64,000 nt of DNA, taken from contig JAXLRH010000013.1 in NCBI GenBank assembly GCA_046331245.1, forward strand, positions 1-64,000, read 5' to 3'. Source of the DNA: SSF14 sp046331245 (GTDB lineage Bacteria > Actinomycetota > Acidimicrobiia > Acidimicrobiales > Microtrichaceae). The position numbers were made by a program, and so were the translations under genes. Positions 35,503 to 43,667 of this stretch are shown one piece after another; the first letter of the stretch is position 1, and the number at the start of each line of letters is the position of its first letter. A model generated the notes under the pieces. The model saw only the letters and a list, made by a program, of their open reading frames with translations, was not told where the DNA came from and ran no database searches.

Positions 35503-36959
35503 CGGCACCGACGACGCGCCGGCCGCGGGAAGCGGCCGCCCCACGACCGCGTCGCGACCTGCGGGCGAAGCGCACCTCGGTGCGCCGTGCGCGGAAGCAG
35601 TCGGCCCGCGCCGAGATCCCGATGGCGTTCTGGGTGATCCTCGGCACCGTCGGCGTGCTGTGCCTGCTGGGCCTGATCATGGTGCTGTCGGTCACGACCG
35701 TGAAGTCGACGTACGAGCACGACACCGCCGGCTACTTCTTCAGCCGCCAGGCGATCTTCCTCGGTCTCGGCGGCGTGCTCATGTTCCTCGGCTTCAAGGT
35801 CGGTCACCGGCGGCTCGCGAAGCTGGCCAAGCCCGCGATGGCCGTCACGTTCGTGCTGCTCGCGCTGGTGCTGTTCCTGGGCCAGCGGGTCAACGGCTCC
35901 AGCCGCTGGTTCGCGATCGGCTTCCTCAACGTGCAGCCGTCGGAGATCGCGAAGCTGGCCGTCATCATGTGGGTGGCGCGGCTCCTCGCCTCGCGCGCCC
36001 GGCAGATGGACGACTGGCGCCAGACGATCCTCCCCGTCGGCATCGGCCTGGGCGCCAACCTCCTCCTGATCATGCTGGAGCCCGATCTGGGCACCGTGGT
36101 CGTGCTGATCTTCGTGGTCGCCGTGATGCTCACGGTGTCCGGCGCCCGCCTCGACGTGATGGCCGCCGCGGCGCTGCCGGTGATCATCGTGCTCGCGATC
36201 GCCGCGTTCAGCGGCTACCACGCCGCGAGGTGGACGTTCCTCACGCCGATGAAGAACGGCGACACCACGAACTACCAGCTGCTCGGCTCGCTCTCGAGCG
36301 TGGCGAGCGGCGGTTGGTTCGGCGTCGGTCCGGGCGCGTCGATGGCGAAGTGGGGCTACCTCCCCGAGGCGCACACCGACGCGATCTTCGCCGTCATCGC
36401 CGAGGAGATGGGTGTGGTCGGCGCACTCACCGTCATCGGCACGTACGTCGTGCTGCTCGGCGCCGGCCTGCGCGTCGCCCGCGACGCCGCCGACGCGTTC
36501 GGCCGCCTGCTGGCGATCGGCATCTCGTCGCTCATCGCCGTGCAGGCGTTCGTGAACATCGGCGTGGTGCTCGGCGTCCTCCCGAACAAGGGCTTCACGC
36601 TCCCGTTCGTGAGCTACGGCGGCTCGTCGTTGCTCGTGATGCTGTTCGCCGTTGGTCTGCTGCTCAGCGTCGCCCGCGAGGGCTCGGCGGAGAAGGCGCG
36701 CATCCGCCGGCGTGAGGCGCTCAACCGCAAGCTGGCGCGCCGCGGCCCGGCCAAGGGTCGCCTGGTGCTGGTGAGCGGCGACAGCCGGCCGGCGCGCACG
36801 GCGACGCCCGCGGCGCGCACCGCCAAGGCGCCCGCCCGCACGGCGAAGGCGCCGACCCGCACCGCCAAGGCGCCGGCCCGCACGGCGAAGGCGCCGGCGC
36901 GCACGTCCGCCGCGGCGAGCCGATCCACCAAGTCCCCGGCGCGCGCCTCCCGGCGATGA
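35499..36959 (+). CDS. ftsW: Lipid II polymerase / SEDS protein FtsW
   Basis: This 486-residue SEDS glycosyltransferase polymerises septal glycan with FtsI. About ten membrane helices are visible. Conserved segments are GSSRWFAIGFLNVQPSEIAK, LLIMLEPDLGTVVVL (the catalytic-Asp region), PEAHTDAIFAVIAEEMG, and GFTLPFVSYGGSSLLVML. The N-terminus is basic. The C-terminus carries a roughly 90-residue Ala/Arg/Lys tail built from ARTAKAP repeats (36792-36896), much longer than usual. ATGA overlaps join it to murD and murG. Confidence 0.92.
   Translation: MTAPTTRRPREAAAPRPRRDLRAKRTSVRRARKQSARAEIPMAFWVILGTVGVLCLLGLIMVLSVTTVKSTYEHDTAGYFFSRQAIFLGLGGVLMFLGFKVGHRRLAKLAKPAMAVTFVLLALVLFLGQRVNGSSRWFAIGFLNVQPSEIAKLAVIMWVARLLASRARQMDDWRQTILPVGIGLGANLLLIMLEPDLGTVVVLIFVVAVMLTVSGARLDVMAAAALPVIIVLAIAAFSGYHAARWTFLTPMKNGDTTNYQLLGSLSSVASGGWFGVGPGASMAKWGYLPEAHTDAIFAVIAEEMGVVGALTVIGTYVVLLGAGLRVARDAADAFGRLLAIGISSLIAVQAFVNIGVVLGVLPNKGFTLPFVSYGGSSLLVMLFAVGLLLSVAREGSAEKARIRRREALNRKLARRGPAKGRLVLVSGDSRPARTATPAARTAKAPARTAKAPTRTAKAPARTAKAPARTSAAASRSTKSPARASRR
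36792..36896 (+). repeat. Five tandem 21-bp units in the ftsW tail
   Basis: Five near-identical 21-bp units encode the heptad ARTAKAP (first unit ARTATPA). They make a positively charged cytoplasmic tail. Such in-frame arrays expand and contract easily. Confidence 0.75.
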
Positions 36960-38113
36960 GCGCCGCGCCCGACGCCGCGCCGATCGTGATCGCGGGCGGC
37001 GGCACCGCCGGCCACATCCTTCCCGGCCTCTCGGTCGTGAACGCGCTGGTCGAGCGGGGTGAGCCGCTGTCGCGCGTGGCATGGATCGGCTCGTCACGCG
37101 GCCAGGAGGCCAAGCTGGTCGGCCCGACCGGCATCCCGCTCCTGCTGCTCCCCGGTCGCGGCATCCAGCGCAGCCTCTCGCCACGCAGCATCGTGGACAA
37201 CGTCGTCGCCGTGGCCGGCCTCGTGACGGCGGTGGTGCGCGCGTTCTGGTGGGTCGGGCGTCACCGTCCCGCGGTCGTCGTGAGCCTCGGTGGGTACGCC
37301 AGCGTCGCCGCCGCGCTCGCCGCGGTGGTGTGGCGCGTGCCGCTCGTCGTGGCCGAGCAGAACGCGGTGGCCGGCGCGGCGAACCGCGTGCTCGGTCGGT
37401 TCGCCGCCGCGGCGGCCGTGCCGTTCGAGGGCACCGGGTTGCCACGGGCGACCGTGACCGGCAACCCCGTCCGCGACGTGATCCTCGCCCGTCGTCCCAC
37501 CGACGACGCCGATCGGGCGGCCCGCCAGCGGGCGGCGCGCCTCGAACTCGGGATCGATCCCGGCCGGCTCGTGGTGGTGGCGTTCGCCGGCTCGCTCGGG
37601 TCGCGGCGGATCAACGAGGCCGTCGTGCGCCTCGTCGACGCGTGGTCGGAGCGCTCCGACGTCGCGGTGTACCACGTGGTCGGCCGGCGCGACTTCGCCA
37701 CGTTCTCGGCGCCGCAGCCGCCGGCGGATGGGTTGAGCTACCGGGCCGTCGAGTACGAGGAGCGGATGGATCTCGTGCTGGCGGCGGCGGACGTGGCGGT
37801 GTGCCGCTCGGGCGGCACCACCGTGGCCGAGCTCGCCGTGATCGGCGTGCCGTCGGTGCTCGTGCCCCTGCCGATCGCTCCGGGCGACCACCAGCGTGCA
37901 AACGGGCGAGCCCTCGTGGCCGTCGGCGCCGCGGTGCTCGTGGACGACGCCGACTGCACCGGCCAACGCCTCGCGACGGAGTTGGCCGGCATGACCGACG
38001 ACCCGGCGCACCTCGCGTCCATGGCCGCCGCGGCCCGCTCGATCGGCCGCCCGGACGCGGCGGCGGACACCGCTGCCCTGATCCTGGCGAACCAGGCACG
38101 GGGGCGGCGCTGA
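36956..38113 (+). CDS. murG: Undecaprenyldiphospho-muramoylpentapeptide beta-N-acetylglucosaminyltransferase
   Basis: This is a 385-residue GT28 enzyme that adds GlcNAc to lipid I, giving lipid II at the inner face of the membrane. The N-terminal glycine loop is VIAGGGTAGHILPGL; then VVSLGGYASVAAALAA and VVAEQNAVAGAANRVL. The donor-binding half has VTGNPVRDVI, VAFAGSLGSRRINEAV, and VCRSGGTTVAELAVIGVPSV, then PLPIAPGDHQRANGRAL. Usual length is about 360. Start overlaps ftsW (ATGA); stop overlaps murC by one base (TGATG). Confidence 0.95.
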   Translation: MSAAPDAAPIVIAGGGTAGHILPGLSVVNALVERGEPLSRVAWIGSSRGQEAKLVGPTGIPLLLLPGRGIQRSLSPRSIVDNVVAVAGLVTAVVRAFWWVGRHRPAVVVSLGGYASVAAALAAVVWRVPLVVAEQNAVAGAANRVLGRFAAAAAVPFEGTGLPRATVTGNPVRDVILARRPTDDADRAARQRAARLELGIDPGRLVVVAFAGSLGSRRINEAVVRLVDAWSERSDVAVYHVVGRRDFATFSAPQPPADGLSYRAVEYEERMDLVLAAADVAVCRSGGTTVAELAVIGVPSVLVPLPIAPGDHQRANGRALVAVGAAVLVDDADCTGQRLATELAGMTDDPAHLASMAAAARSIGRPDAAADTAALILANQARGRR

Positions 38114-39528
38114 TGGCCGGGGTCGTTCCGTTCGAACGCGTCGCCATCGACCTGGCGGGCCCGCCGCTGCGCGTGCACCTGGTGGGCATCGGTGGCGCCG
38201 GCATGTCGGCGATCGCCGAGGTGTTCACGGCGTGCGGGCACCATGTGTCGGGCAGCGATCGCGGCGACTCGCCGATGCTGGCCCGCCTGCGGTCGCACGG
38301 CATCGACGCACGGGTGGGCCACGACGCCGCCAACGTCGTCGGCGCCGACGTCGTGGGCGTGTCCACGGCGATCCGCGCGGACAACCCCGAGGTCGTCGCC
38401 GCACTGGAGGCGGGCATCCCCGTGGCCCATCGCTACGACCTGCTCGCGGCGATCGGTGCCACGCGCCGCACGCTGTCGGTATCGGGCACCCACGGCAAGA
38501 CCACCACGTCGGCGTTGCTCGCCCTCGCGCTCGACGCCGCCGGTCTCGATCCGTCGTTCATCATCGGCGGCAACGTGGCCGGCTTCGGGTCGGGCTCGCG
38601 TTGGACCGACGGCGAGTGGCTGGTGCTGGAGGCCGACGAGAGCGACTCCACGTTCCTCGCGCCGCCGCGGGCCGGCGCGATCATCACCAACATCGAGCCC
38701 GACCACCTCGACCACCACGGCAGCTTCGAGGCACTGCTCGACGCGTTCCAGCGGTTCGGCGAGGAGACGGACGGCCCGGTGCTGGTGTGCGCCGACGACG
38801 TCGGCGCTGCACCGCTGCTCGACACGGTCGCCACGTCCTACTCCTACGGCACGTCGGCGCTGGCGAGCTTCATGATCGGCGACATCGAGACGGGGGCGGA
38901 CGGCACGCGCTGGACGGTGACCGACCTCGACGGTGTGGTGCACCCCCTCTCGATCGGGCTGCCCGGCCATCACCTGGTGCTCAACGCCACCGCGGCATTC
39001 GCGTTGGCCACGATGATCGGAGCCGACCCCGTCGGCGCCGCTGCCGGCATCGCCCGGTACGCCGGGGTGGGCCGCCGGTTCGAGGCTCGAGGCGAGGCCG
39101 GGGGAGTGTCGTTCGTCGACGACTACGCGCACATGCCGACCGAGGTGCGGGCCGTGCTCCAGGCGGCGAGGACGGCCGTCGGCGCCGGGCGCATCGTGGC
39201 CGTGTTCCAGCCGCACCGCTACAGCCGCACGTCGAGCGTGTGGCGCGAGTACGCCGAGGCGTTCGACGGCGCGGACGTAGTGGTGCTCACCGAGATCTAC
39301 GCCGCCGGCGAGGAGCCGGTGCCCGGTGTGTCGGGAGAGCTGATCGCCGACGCCGTCCGCCGTGCGCGCCCGCACGCCGACGTGCGGTGGATGCCCGACC
39401 GCGAGTCACTGCTCGTCGGGCTGCCGGCGCTGTTGGAGGCGGGCGACCTCTGCCTCACGATGGGCGCCGGCGACCTCACGACCCTCCCCGACGCGCTCGT
39501 CGCGGCGCTCGGAGGCGACGGTGCCTGA
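38113..39528 (+). CDS. murC: UDP-N-acetylmuramate:L-alanine ligase
   Basis: This 471-residue Mur ligase adds the first amino acid, L-Ala, to UDP-MurNAc. The Rossmann start is VHLVGIGGAGMSAIAEVF. The P-loop is SVSGTHGKTTTSALLA (the GTHGKT form is typical for MurC). The metal/substrate region is VLEADESDSTFL, then NIEPDHLDHHGSFEALLDAF. The C-terminal domain reads DDYAHMPTEVRAVLQAAR and VFQPHRYSRT. The order murG-murC-murB is normal for actinobacteria. The last 8 bases overlap murB. Confidence 0.95.
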   Translation: MAGVVPFERVAIDLAGPPLRVHLVGIGGAGMSAIAEVFTACGHHVSGSDRGDSPMLARLRSHGIDARVGHDAANVVGADVVGVSTAIRADNPEVVAALEAGIPVAHRYDLLAAIGATRRTLSVSGTHGKTTTSALLALALDAAGLDPSFIIGGNVAGFGSGSRWTDGEWLVLEADESDSTFLAPPRAGAIITNIEPDHLDHHGSFEALLDAFQRFGEETDGPVLVCADDVGAAPLLDTVATSYSYGTSALASFMIGDIETGADGTRWTVTDLDGVVHPLSIGLPGHHLVLNATAAFALATMIGADPVGAAAGIARYAGVGRRFEARGEAGGVSFVDDYAHMPTEVRAVLQAARTAVGAGRIVAVFQPHRYSRTSSVWREYAEAFDGADVVVLTEIYAAGEEPVPGVSGELIADAVRRARPHADVRWMPDRESLLVGLPALLEAGDLCLTMGAGDLTTLPDALVAALGGDGA

Positions 39529-40465
39529 CTCGGCCCATGAGGGCGTCGGCGCGGCGCTGGCCGATGCCGGTCTCACCGTGCGGGCCGGAGCATCGCTGGG
39601 CGCGCTCACGACCTACCGGGTGGGCGGCCCGGCCGCCTGGCTGGTCGAGGCCGGCGACGCCGACGAGCTGGCGCGCCTCGCAGCGGTGACGTCCTCCGCC
39701 GGCGTCGACACGCTCGTGGTGGGCAAGGGCTCGAACCTCCTCGTGGCCGACGCCGGGTTCGACGGCGTCGCCGTCGTCCTGGGGGAGGGGTTCGCCGACA
39801 TCGCCGTCGACGGCGACGTCGTGGTCGCAGGCGGCGCCGCGTCGCTGCCGGTGGTGGCGCGGCGGACGGTCGCCGCCGGGCTCACCGGCTTCGAGTGGGC
39901 CGTCGGGGTGCCCGGCAGCATCGGCGGCGCCGTGCGCATGAACGCCGGTGGCCACGGATCGGACATGGCGGCCTCGGTGGAGGAGGTCCGCGTCATCGAT
40001 CTCGGATCCGGCCAAGATGTCCGGGTGTCGGCAGGTGAGTGCGCGTTCGGGTACCGCCGGTCGGCGATCACCGCCGGCCAGGTGGTGGTGTCGGCCACGT
40101 TGCGGCTCGCTCCCGGCGGTGTCCTCGCGGGTGAGCGTGAGCTGTCGGAGATCGTGGCGTGGCGCCGCCGGCACCAGCCGGGCGGGCCGAACGCCGGGTC
40201 GGTGTTCACGAATCCGCAGGGCGATTCAGCAGGCCGCCTCATCGACGTGGCCGGGTGCAAGGGCGCACGGGTGGGCACGGCCTCGGTCTCGACCAAGCAC
40301 GCGAACTTCATCCAGGCCGACGCCGGTGGCGCGGCCGACGACATCGTCGCGCTGATGACGCTCGTCCGCGAGCGGGTGCTCGAGTCGTCCGGCGTGTCGC
40401 TGCACGCCGAGACCCGGCTGGTGGGCTTCGCCCCCGACGTCGCGGCAGCTGCGGGCGTGTCATGA
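39521..40465 (+). CDS. murB: UDP-N-acetylenolpyruvoylglucosamine reductase
   Basis: This is a 314-residue FAD enzyme that reduces the enolpyruvyl group to lactyl with NADPH, completing UDP-MurNAc. The N-terminus has TTYRVGGPAAWLVEAGDADE. The FAD loop is VVGKGSNLLVADAGF, and the second FAD motif is WAVGVPGSIGGAVRMNAGGH. The catalytic Ser lies in PNAGSVFTNPQGDSAGRLID. The C-terminus is KHANFIQADAGGAADDI. The GTG start lies inside the murC end; the ATG of ftsQ overlaps its stop. Confidence 0.93.
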   Translation: MPDSAHEGVGAALADAGLTVRAGASLGALTTYRVGGPAAWLVEAGDADELARLAAVTSSAGVDTLVVGKGSNLLVADAGFDGVAVVLGEGFADIAVDGDVVVAGGAASLPVVARRTVAAGLTGFEWAVGVPGSIGGAVRMNAGGHGSDMAASVEEVRVIDLGSGQDVRVSAGECAFGYRRSAITAGQVVVSATLRLAPGGVLAGERELSEIVAWRRRHQPGGPNAGSVFTNPQGDSAGRLIDVAGCKGARVGTASVSTKHANFIQADAGGAADDIVALMTLVRERVLESSGVSLHAETRLVGFAPDVAAAAGVS

Positions 40466-41664
40466 GCGACATCCTCGATCCCGACGCCACCCAGGAGCTC
40501 ACGATCGTCGACGCGCCGCCCGTCGTGGTCGGGCCGGCGCCCTTCGAGTACGACGTCCCCCTCGACGCGCCGGCCGAGCCGCTCGTCGAGCCCGTCGTCG
40601 AGCTCGCTGCCGAGCCCGTCGTCGACCTGACCGCCGGTTCTGCCCCTGGGGCCGATGCCGCGACCGAGCCCGGGGCCGAGGCCGCCGGTTCGGTCGACCC
40701 CCGGTTCGAGCAGCGTCGGGCCGACGTCGAGTCGGATGCCCGCGCCGATCGCCGTCGTCGCCGCCGCCGCACGCTGTCCTGGATCGCCGGCCTCCTGCTG
40801 CTGGCCGTCGTCGGGGCCGGGGCGGTGTACTCACCGCTCCTCGATGTCGACCGCATCGACATCATCGGCACGAAGCAGCTCGGTCTCGCCGAGCTCGCCG
40901 AGAAGACGGGTCTGCGGATCGGCGACCCGATCACGCTGCTCGACGTCGGAGCCGTCGAGTCCACGCTGCGGCGCGATCCACGGTTCGTCCGGGTCGTGGT
41001 CGAGCGACAGTTCCCGTCCCGCGTCTCGATCCGCGTCACCGACCGGCGCGCGATCGCCCGCGTCGCCGGCCCCCACCGCGGCGTGATCGTCGGCGAGGGC
41101 GGCGTGATCATCGCAGTGGCGCGGGGCGACGAGTTCCTCCGCACGATCGAGGTGAGCACCGACCCGCCGACCCGGCCCGGCCGGCGCCTGTCCGCGCCCT
41201 TGGCGGCGGCGGTCGACGTGATGGGCGCGATGTCCTACGAGATCGCGGTGCAGATCGAGAAGATGAGCATCACGCCCGAGGGTGAGCTGGTCTTCGACCT
41301 CGGCGACCACCGCACCGTGCTGTTCGGCTCGGTGGCCGACGCGGACAAGAAGCTGCTCACGGTGAAGACGATGCTCGGTCCGCAGGTCGACACGTCGGGG
41401 CTGTGCCAGCTCGACGTCCGCGTGCCGTCGGCGCCGACGATCCGACGCAAGCCCGACTGCGATCCGCCGCCCCCTCCGGCGCCGACGGTCGCCGATCCGG
41501 CTGCGGCTGCGGCTGCCGCCGCGGCCGGTCCTGCTGCGACGCCGACGACGCCCACGACGGCCGTGCCGACGACGCTCGCGCCGGACCCCATGGCCCCCGA
41601 CACGATTCCGCCGGTCACGGTGCCGGTGACGTCGGGCCGGGATCAGGCTCAGGGTCAGGATTGA
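40462..41664 (+). CDS. ftsQ: Cell division protein FtsQ
   Basis: This is a 400-residue bitopic divisome protein. An acidic Ala/Pro/Val-rich cytoplasmic part (about 90 residues) leads to a basic stretch and one helix (TLSWIAGLLLLAVVGAGAVY). The POTRA domain starts VDRIDIIGTKQLGLAELAEK, and FtsQ/DivIB strands follow (RDPRFVRVVVERQFPSRVSI). The tail beyond residue 330 is Pro/Ala/Thr-rich and probably spans the wall. It recruits FtsL, FtsB and FtsI. It is the last gene of the overlapping dcw chain; 172 bp separate it from ftsZ. No ddl gene precedes it. Confidence 0.9.
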   Translation: MSDILDPDATQELTIVDAPPVVVGPAPFEYDVPLDAPAEPLVEPVVELAAEPVVDLTAGSAPGADAATEPGAEAAGSVDPRFEQRRADVESDARADRRRRRRRTLSWIAGLLLLAVVGAGAVYSPLLDVDRIDIIGTKQLGLAELAEKTGLRIGDPITLLDVGAVESTLRRDPRFVRVVVERQFPSRVSIRVTDRRAIARVAGPHRGVIVGEGGVIIAVARGDEFLRTIEVSTDPPTRPGRRLSAPLAAAVDVMGAMSYEIAVQIEKMSITPEGELVFDLGDHRTVLFGSVADADKKLLTVKTMLGPQVDTSGLCQLDVRVPSAPTIRRKPDCDPPPPPAPTVADPAAAAAAAAAGPAATPTTPTTAVPTTLAPDPMAPDTIPPVTVPVTSGRDQAQGQD

Positions 41665-41678
41665 TTCAACCTCGACCT

Positions 41679-41691
41679 GAGTGTGACACTC
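41679..41691. promoter_or_regulatory. Palindrome upstream of ftsZ
   Basis: GAGTGT-G-ACACTC is a perfect 13-bp palindrome, flanked on both sides by the same heptamer CTCGACC (41671-41677 and 41689-41695). It contains GACAC, the core reported for WhiA sites near streptomycete division genes. It looks like an operator for ftsZ. Confidence 0.5.
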
Positions 41692-41713
41692 GACCCTCAC
41701 TCAACAGTTCACC

Positions 41714-41719
41714 TAGGAT
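41714..41719 (+). promoter_or_regulatory. Possible ftsZ promoter -10
   Basis: TAGGAT lies 117 bp before the ftsZ ATG and just downstream of the palindrome. The -35 region (TCGACC at 18 bp) is poor, as expected for a regulated promoter. Confidence 0.35.
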
Positions 41720-41836
41720 GGCTCGGTCCGACCTGCGGCGCCCCTGCGGTGCGTCAGGCCAGCCCGTTCGATCCCGTCCGTTCACTACATTTCCACGACG
41801 CAGCCGTCACCGGTTGGCATCGGAGGTTCCCGCTCC

Positions 41837-42964
41837 ATGGCTCACAATCCGCAGAACTACCTGGCAGTCATCAAGGTGGTCGGCATCGGCGGTGGCGGCT
41901 GCAATGCCGTGAACCGGATGATCGACGCGGGGTTGAAGGGCGTCGAGTTCATCGCCATCAACACCGATGCGCAGGCGCTGCTCATGAGCGATGCGGACGT
42001 CAAGCTCGACATCGGCCGTGAGGTCACCCGCGGCCTGGGCGCCGGCTCCGATCCCGACGTCGGTCGCCAGGCGGCGGAGGATCACCGCGCCGAGATCGAA
42101 GAGGTGCTGCGCGGCGCCGACATGGTGTTCATCACGGCGGGCGAGGGCGGCGGCACCGGCACCGGTGGCGCCCCCGTGGTGGCCGAGGTCGCGAAGTCGA
42201 TCGGCGCGCTCACCATCGCCGTGGTCACCCGCCCGTTCCTGTTCGAGGGCCGTCGCCGCTCGGTGCAGGCCGAGCAGGGCATCGGCAAGCTCAAGGAGAA
42301 GGTCGACACCCAGATCGTCATCCCGAACGACCGCCTGCTGTCGGTCGCCAACGACAAGACCTCGGTGCTCAACGCCTTCAAGATGGCCGACGAGGTGCTG
42401 CTGCAGGGCGTGCAGGGCATCACCGACCTCATCACCACCCCGGGCCTCATCAACACCGACTTCGCCGACGTGAAGATGATCATGCACGACGCCGGCACGG
42501 CCCTCCTCGGTGTGGGCTACGCGTCGGGGGAGGGTCGCGCCGTCACGGCCGCCCGTCAGGCCATCAGCTCGCCGCTCCTCGAGTCCGCCATCGACGGCGC
42601 CCGCGGCATCCTGCTCAACATCTGCGGCGGCTCCGACCTCACGCTGTTCGAGGTCAACGAGGCGGCCACGGTCATCCACGAGGTGGCCCACGCCGAGGCC
42701 AACATCATCTTCGGCACGACGATCGACGACGAGATGGGCGACGAGGTGCGGGTCACCGTCATCGCCGCCGGCTTCGAGCGCTGGGAGGACCCGAAGGCGG
42801 CATCGGCGGCTCGTCGTGCATCGGCGAACTCGCGTGAGGAGCGACGTGCGCGTGGCGGCGACGACGACATCCCGCTCGCCGACGTCTTCGCCGACGAGGA
42901 CGACGACGATCTCGACGGCGACTCCGACTCCGACGAGTTCGACGTTCCCTCCTTCCTGAAGTAG
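41837..42964 (+). CDS. ftsZ: Cell division GTPase FtsZ
   Basis: This is a 375-residue tubulin homologue that polymerises into the Z ring. The N-terminal nucleotide site has VVGIGGGGCNAVNRM. The tubulin signature is ITAGEGGGTGTGGAPVVAEV. The T7 synergy loop region is INTDFADVKMIM. The linker is acidic (DDDDLDGDSDSDEFD) and short. It ends with the conserved peptide FDVPSFLK, which binds SepF and other partners. A Shine-Dalgarno (GGAGG) lies 11 nt before the ATG. The next gene starts on the base after the stop. Confidence 0.97.
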   Translation: MAHNPQNYLAVIKVVGIGGGGCNAVNRMIDAGLKGVEFIAINTDAQALLMSDADVKLDIGREVTRGLGAGSDPDVGRQAAEDHRAEIEEVLRGADMVFITAGEGGGTGTGGAPVVAEVAKSIGALTIAVVTRPFLFEGRRRSVQAEQGIGKLKEKVDTQIVIPNDRLLSVANDKTSVLNAFKMADEVLLQGVQGITDLITTPGLINTDFADVKMIMHDAGTALLGVGYASGEGRAVTAARQAISSPLLESAIDGARGILLNICGGSDLTLFEVNEAATVIHEVAHAEANIIFGTTIDDEMGDEVRVTVIAAGFERWEDPKAASAARRASANSREERRARGGDDDIPLADVFADEDDDDLDGDSDSDEFDVPSFLK

Positions 42965-43648
42965 TTGGAGATCCGCCGGCGCTTCAGCGAGCGGGCCGAC
43001 GGCGACTTCGCGGTCCGGTCCGAGCCGCGGGCCCTCGCGGCGACCCGGGCGCGACTGGCGCCCCATCCGTGGACGTGGCTCGACCAGGTGCACGGCGCCG
43101 GCGTCGTCGTGGTGTCGAGCCCGGGGGAGTGGGCCGGTCAGCGGGCCGACGCGTCGGTGACCTCCGTGCCGAGCGCGGTGCTCGCGGTGCAGACGGCCGA
43201 CTGCGCTCCGGTGCTGTTCCGCGCCGCCGGGCCCGGCCCGTCCGCCACCCCGGTGATCGGCGCGGCGCACGCCGGCTGGCGCGGCCTGTACGAGGGGGTG
43301 CTCGAGGCCACCGCCGCCGCCATGCGCGAGCTCGGCGCCACGGACATCGCGGCGCAGCTCGGCCCGTGCATCTCGGCGGCCGCCTACGAGTTCGGCGAGC
43401 GCGACCTCACGACGATGGCGCTGCGGTTCGGGCCCGACGTCGTGGCGGCGACCGCCGACGGCGCGCCCGCACTCGACATGTCGGTCGCCGTACGAACGGC
43501 GCTCCGAGGGTGCAGGGTCGAGCTCGACGACGAGCCGGTGCCCTGCACGGCGACCGCGCTCGACGGAGAGGGCCGTCCGCGCTTCTTCTCCCACCGCGCC
43601 CGGGGCGACGTCGGCCGGCAGGCGTCCGTGATCTGGATCGAGCCGTGA
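42965..43648 (+). CDS. pgeF: Peptidoglycan editing factor PgeF (YfiH/laccase-domain protein)
   Basis: This 227-residue multicopper-polyphenol-oxidase-fold protein starts with TTG immediately after ftsZ. Metal-site motifs are VHGAGVVVV, QTADCAPVLF, GAAHAGWRGLYEGVLEATAA, and LGPCISAAAYEFG. PgeF in Escherichia coli removes wrongly incorporated L-Ser from cell-wall precursors. The place between ftsZ and yggS is typical for actinobacteria. The TTG is the only reasonable start near MEIRRRFSERADG. Its last 17 bp are duplicated in tandem beyond the stop. Confidence 0.85.
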   Translation: MEIRRRFSERADGDFAVRSEPRALAATRARLAPHPWTWLDQVHGAGVVVVSSPGEWAGQRADASVTSVPSAVLAVQTADCAPVLFRAAGPGPSATPVIGAAHAGWRGLYEGVLEATAAAMRELGATDIAAQLGPCISAAAYEFGERDLTTMALRFGPDVVAATADGAPALDMSVAVRTALRGCRVELDDEPVPCTATALDGEGRPRFFSHRARGDVGRQASVIWIEP

Positions 43649-43667
43649 CCTGGATCGAGCCGTGACC
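43628..43667 (+). repeat. 17-bp tandem duplication at the pgeF stop / yggS start
   Basis: A 17-bp unit (GTGA-T/C-CTGGATCGAGCC) occurs at 43628-43644 and 43645-43661, and a third partial copy (GTGACC) begins yggS. One base differs. The duplication keeps the pgeF end and yggS GTG intact but adds a 13-base gap between the genes. Confidence 0.8.

Noticed and set aside
40481..40700. Separate acidic protein before ftsQ
   Set aside because: It is in frame with FtsQ and forms its cytoplasmic extension; no stop or start separates them.
43628..43667. Phage or element attachment site
   Set aside because: The two copies are adjacent, with no element between them and no integrase or tRNA nearby.
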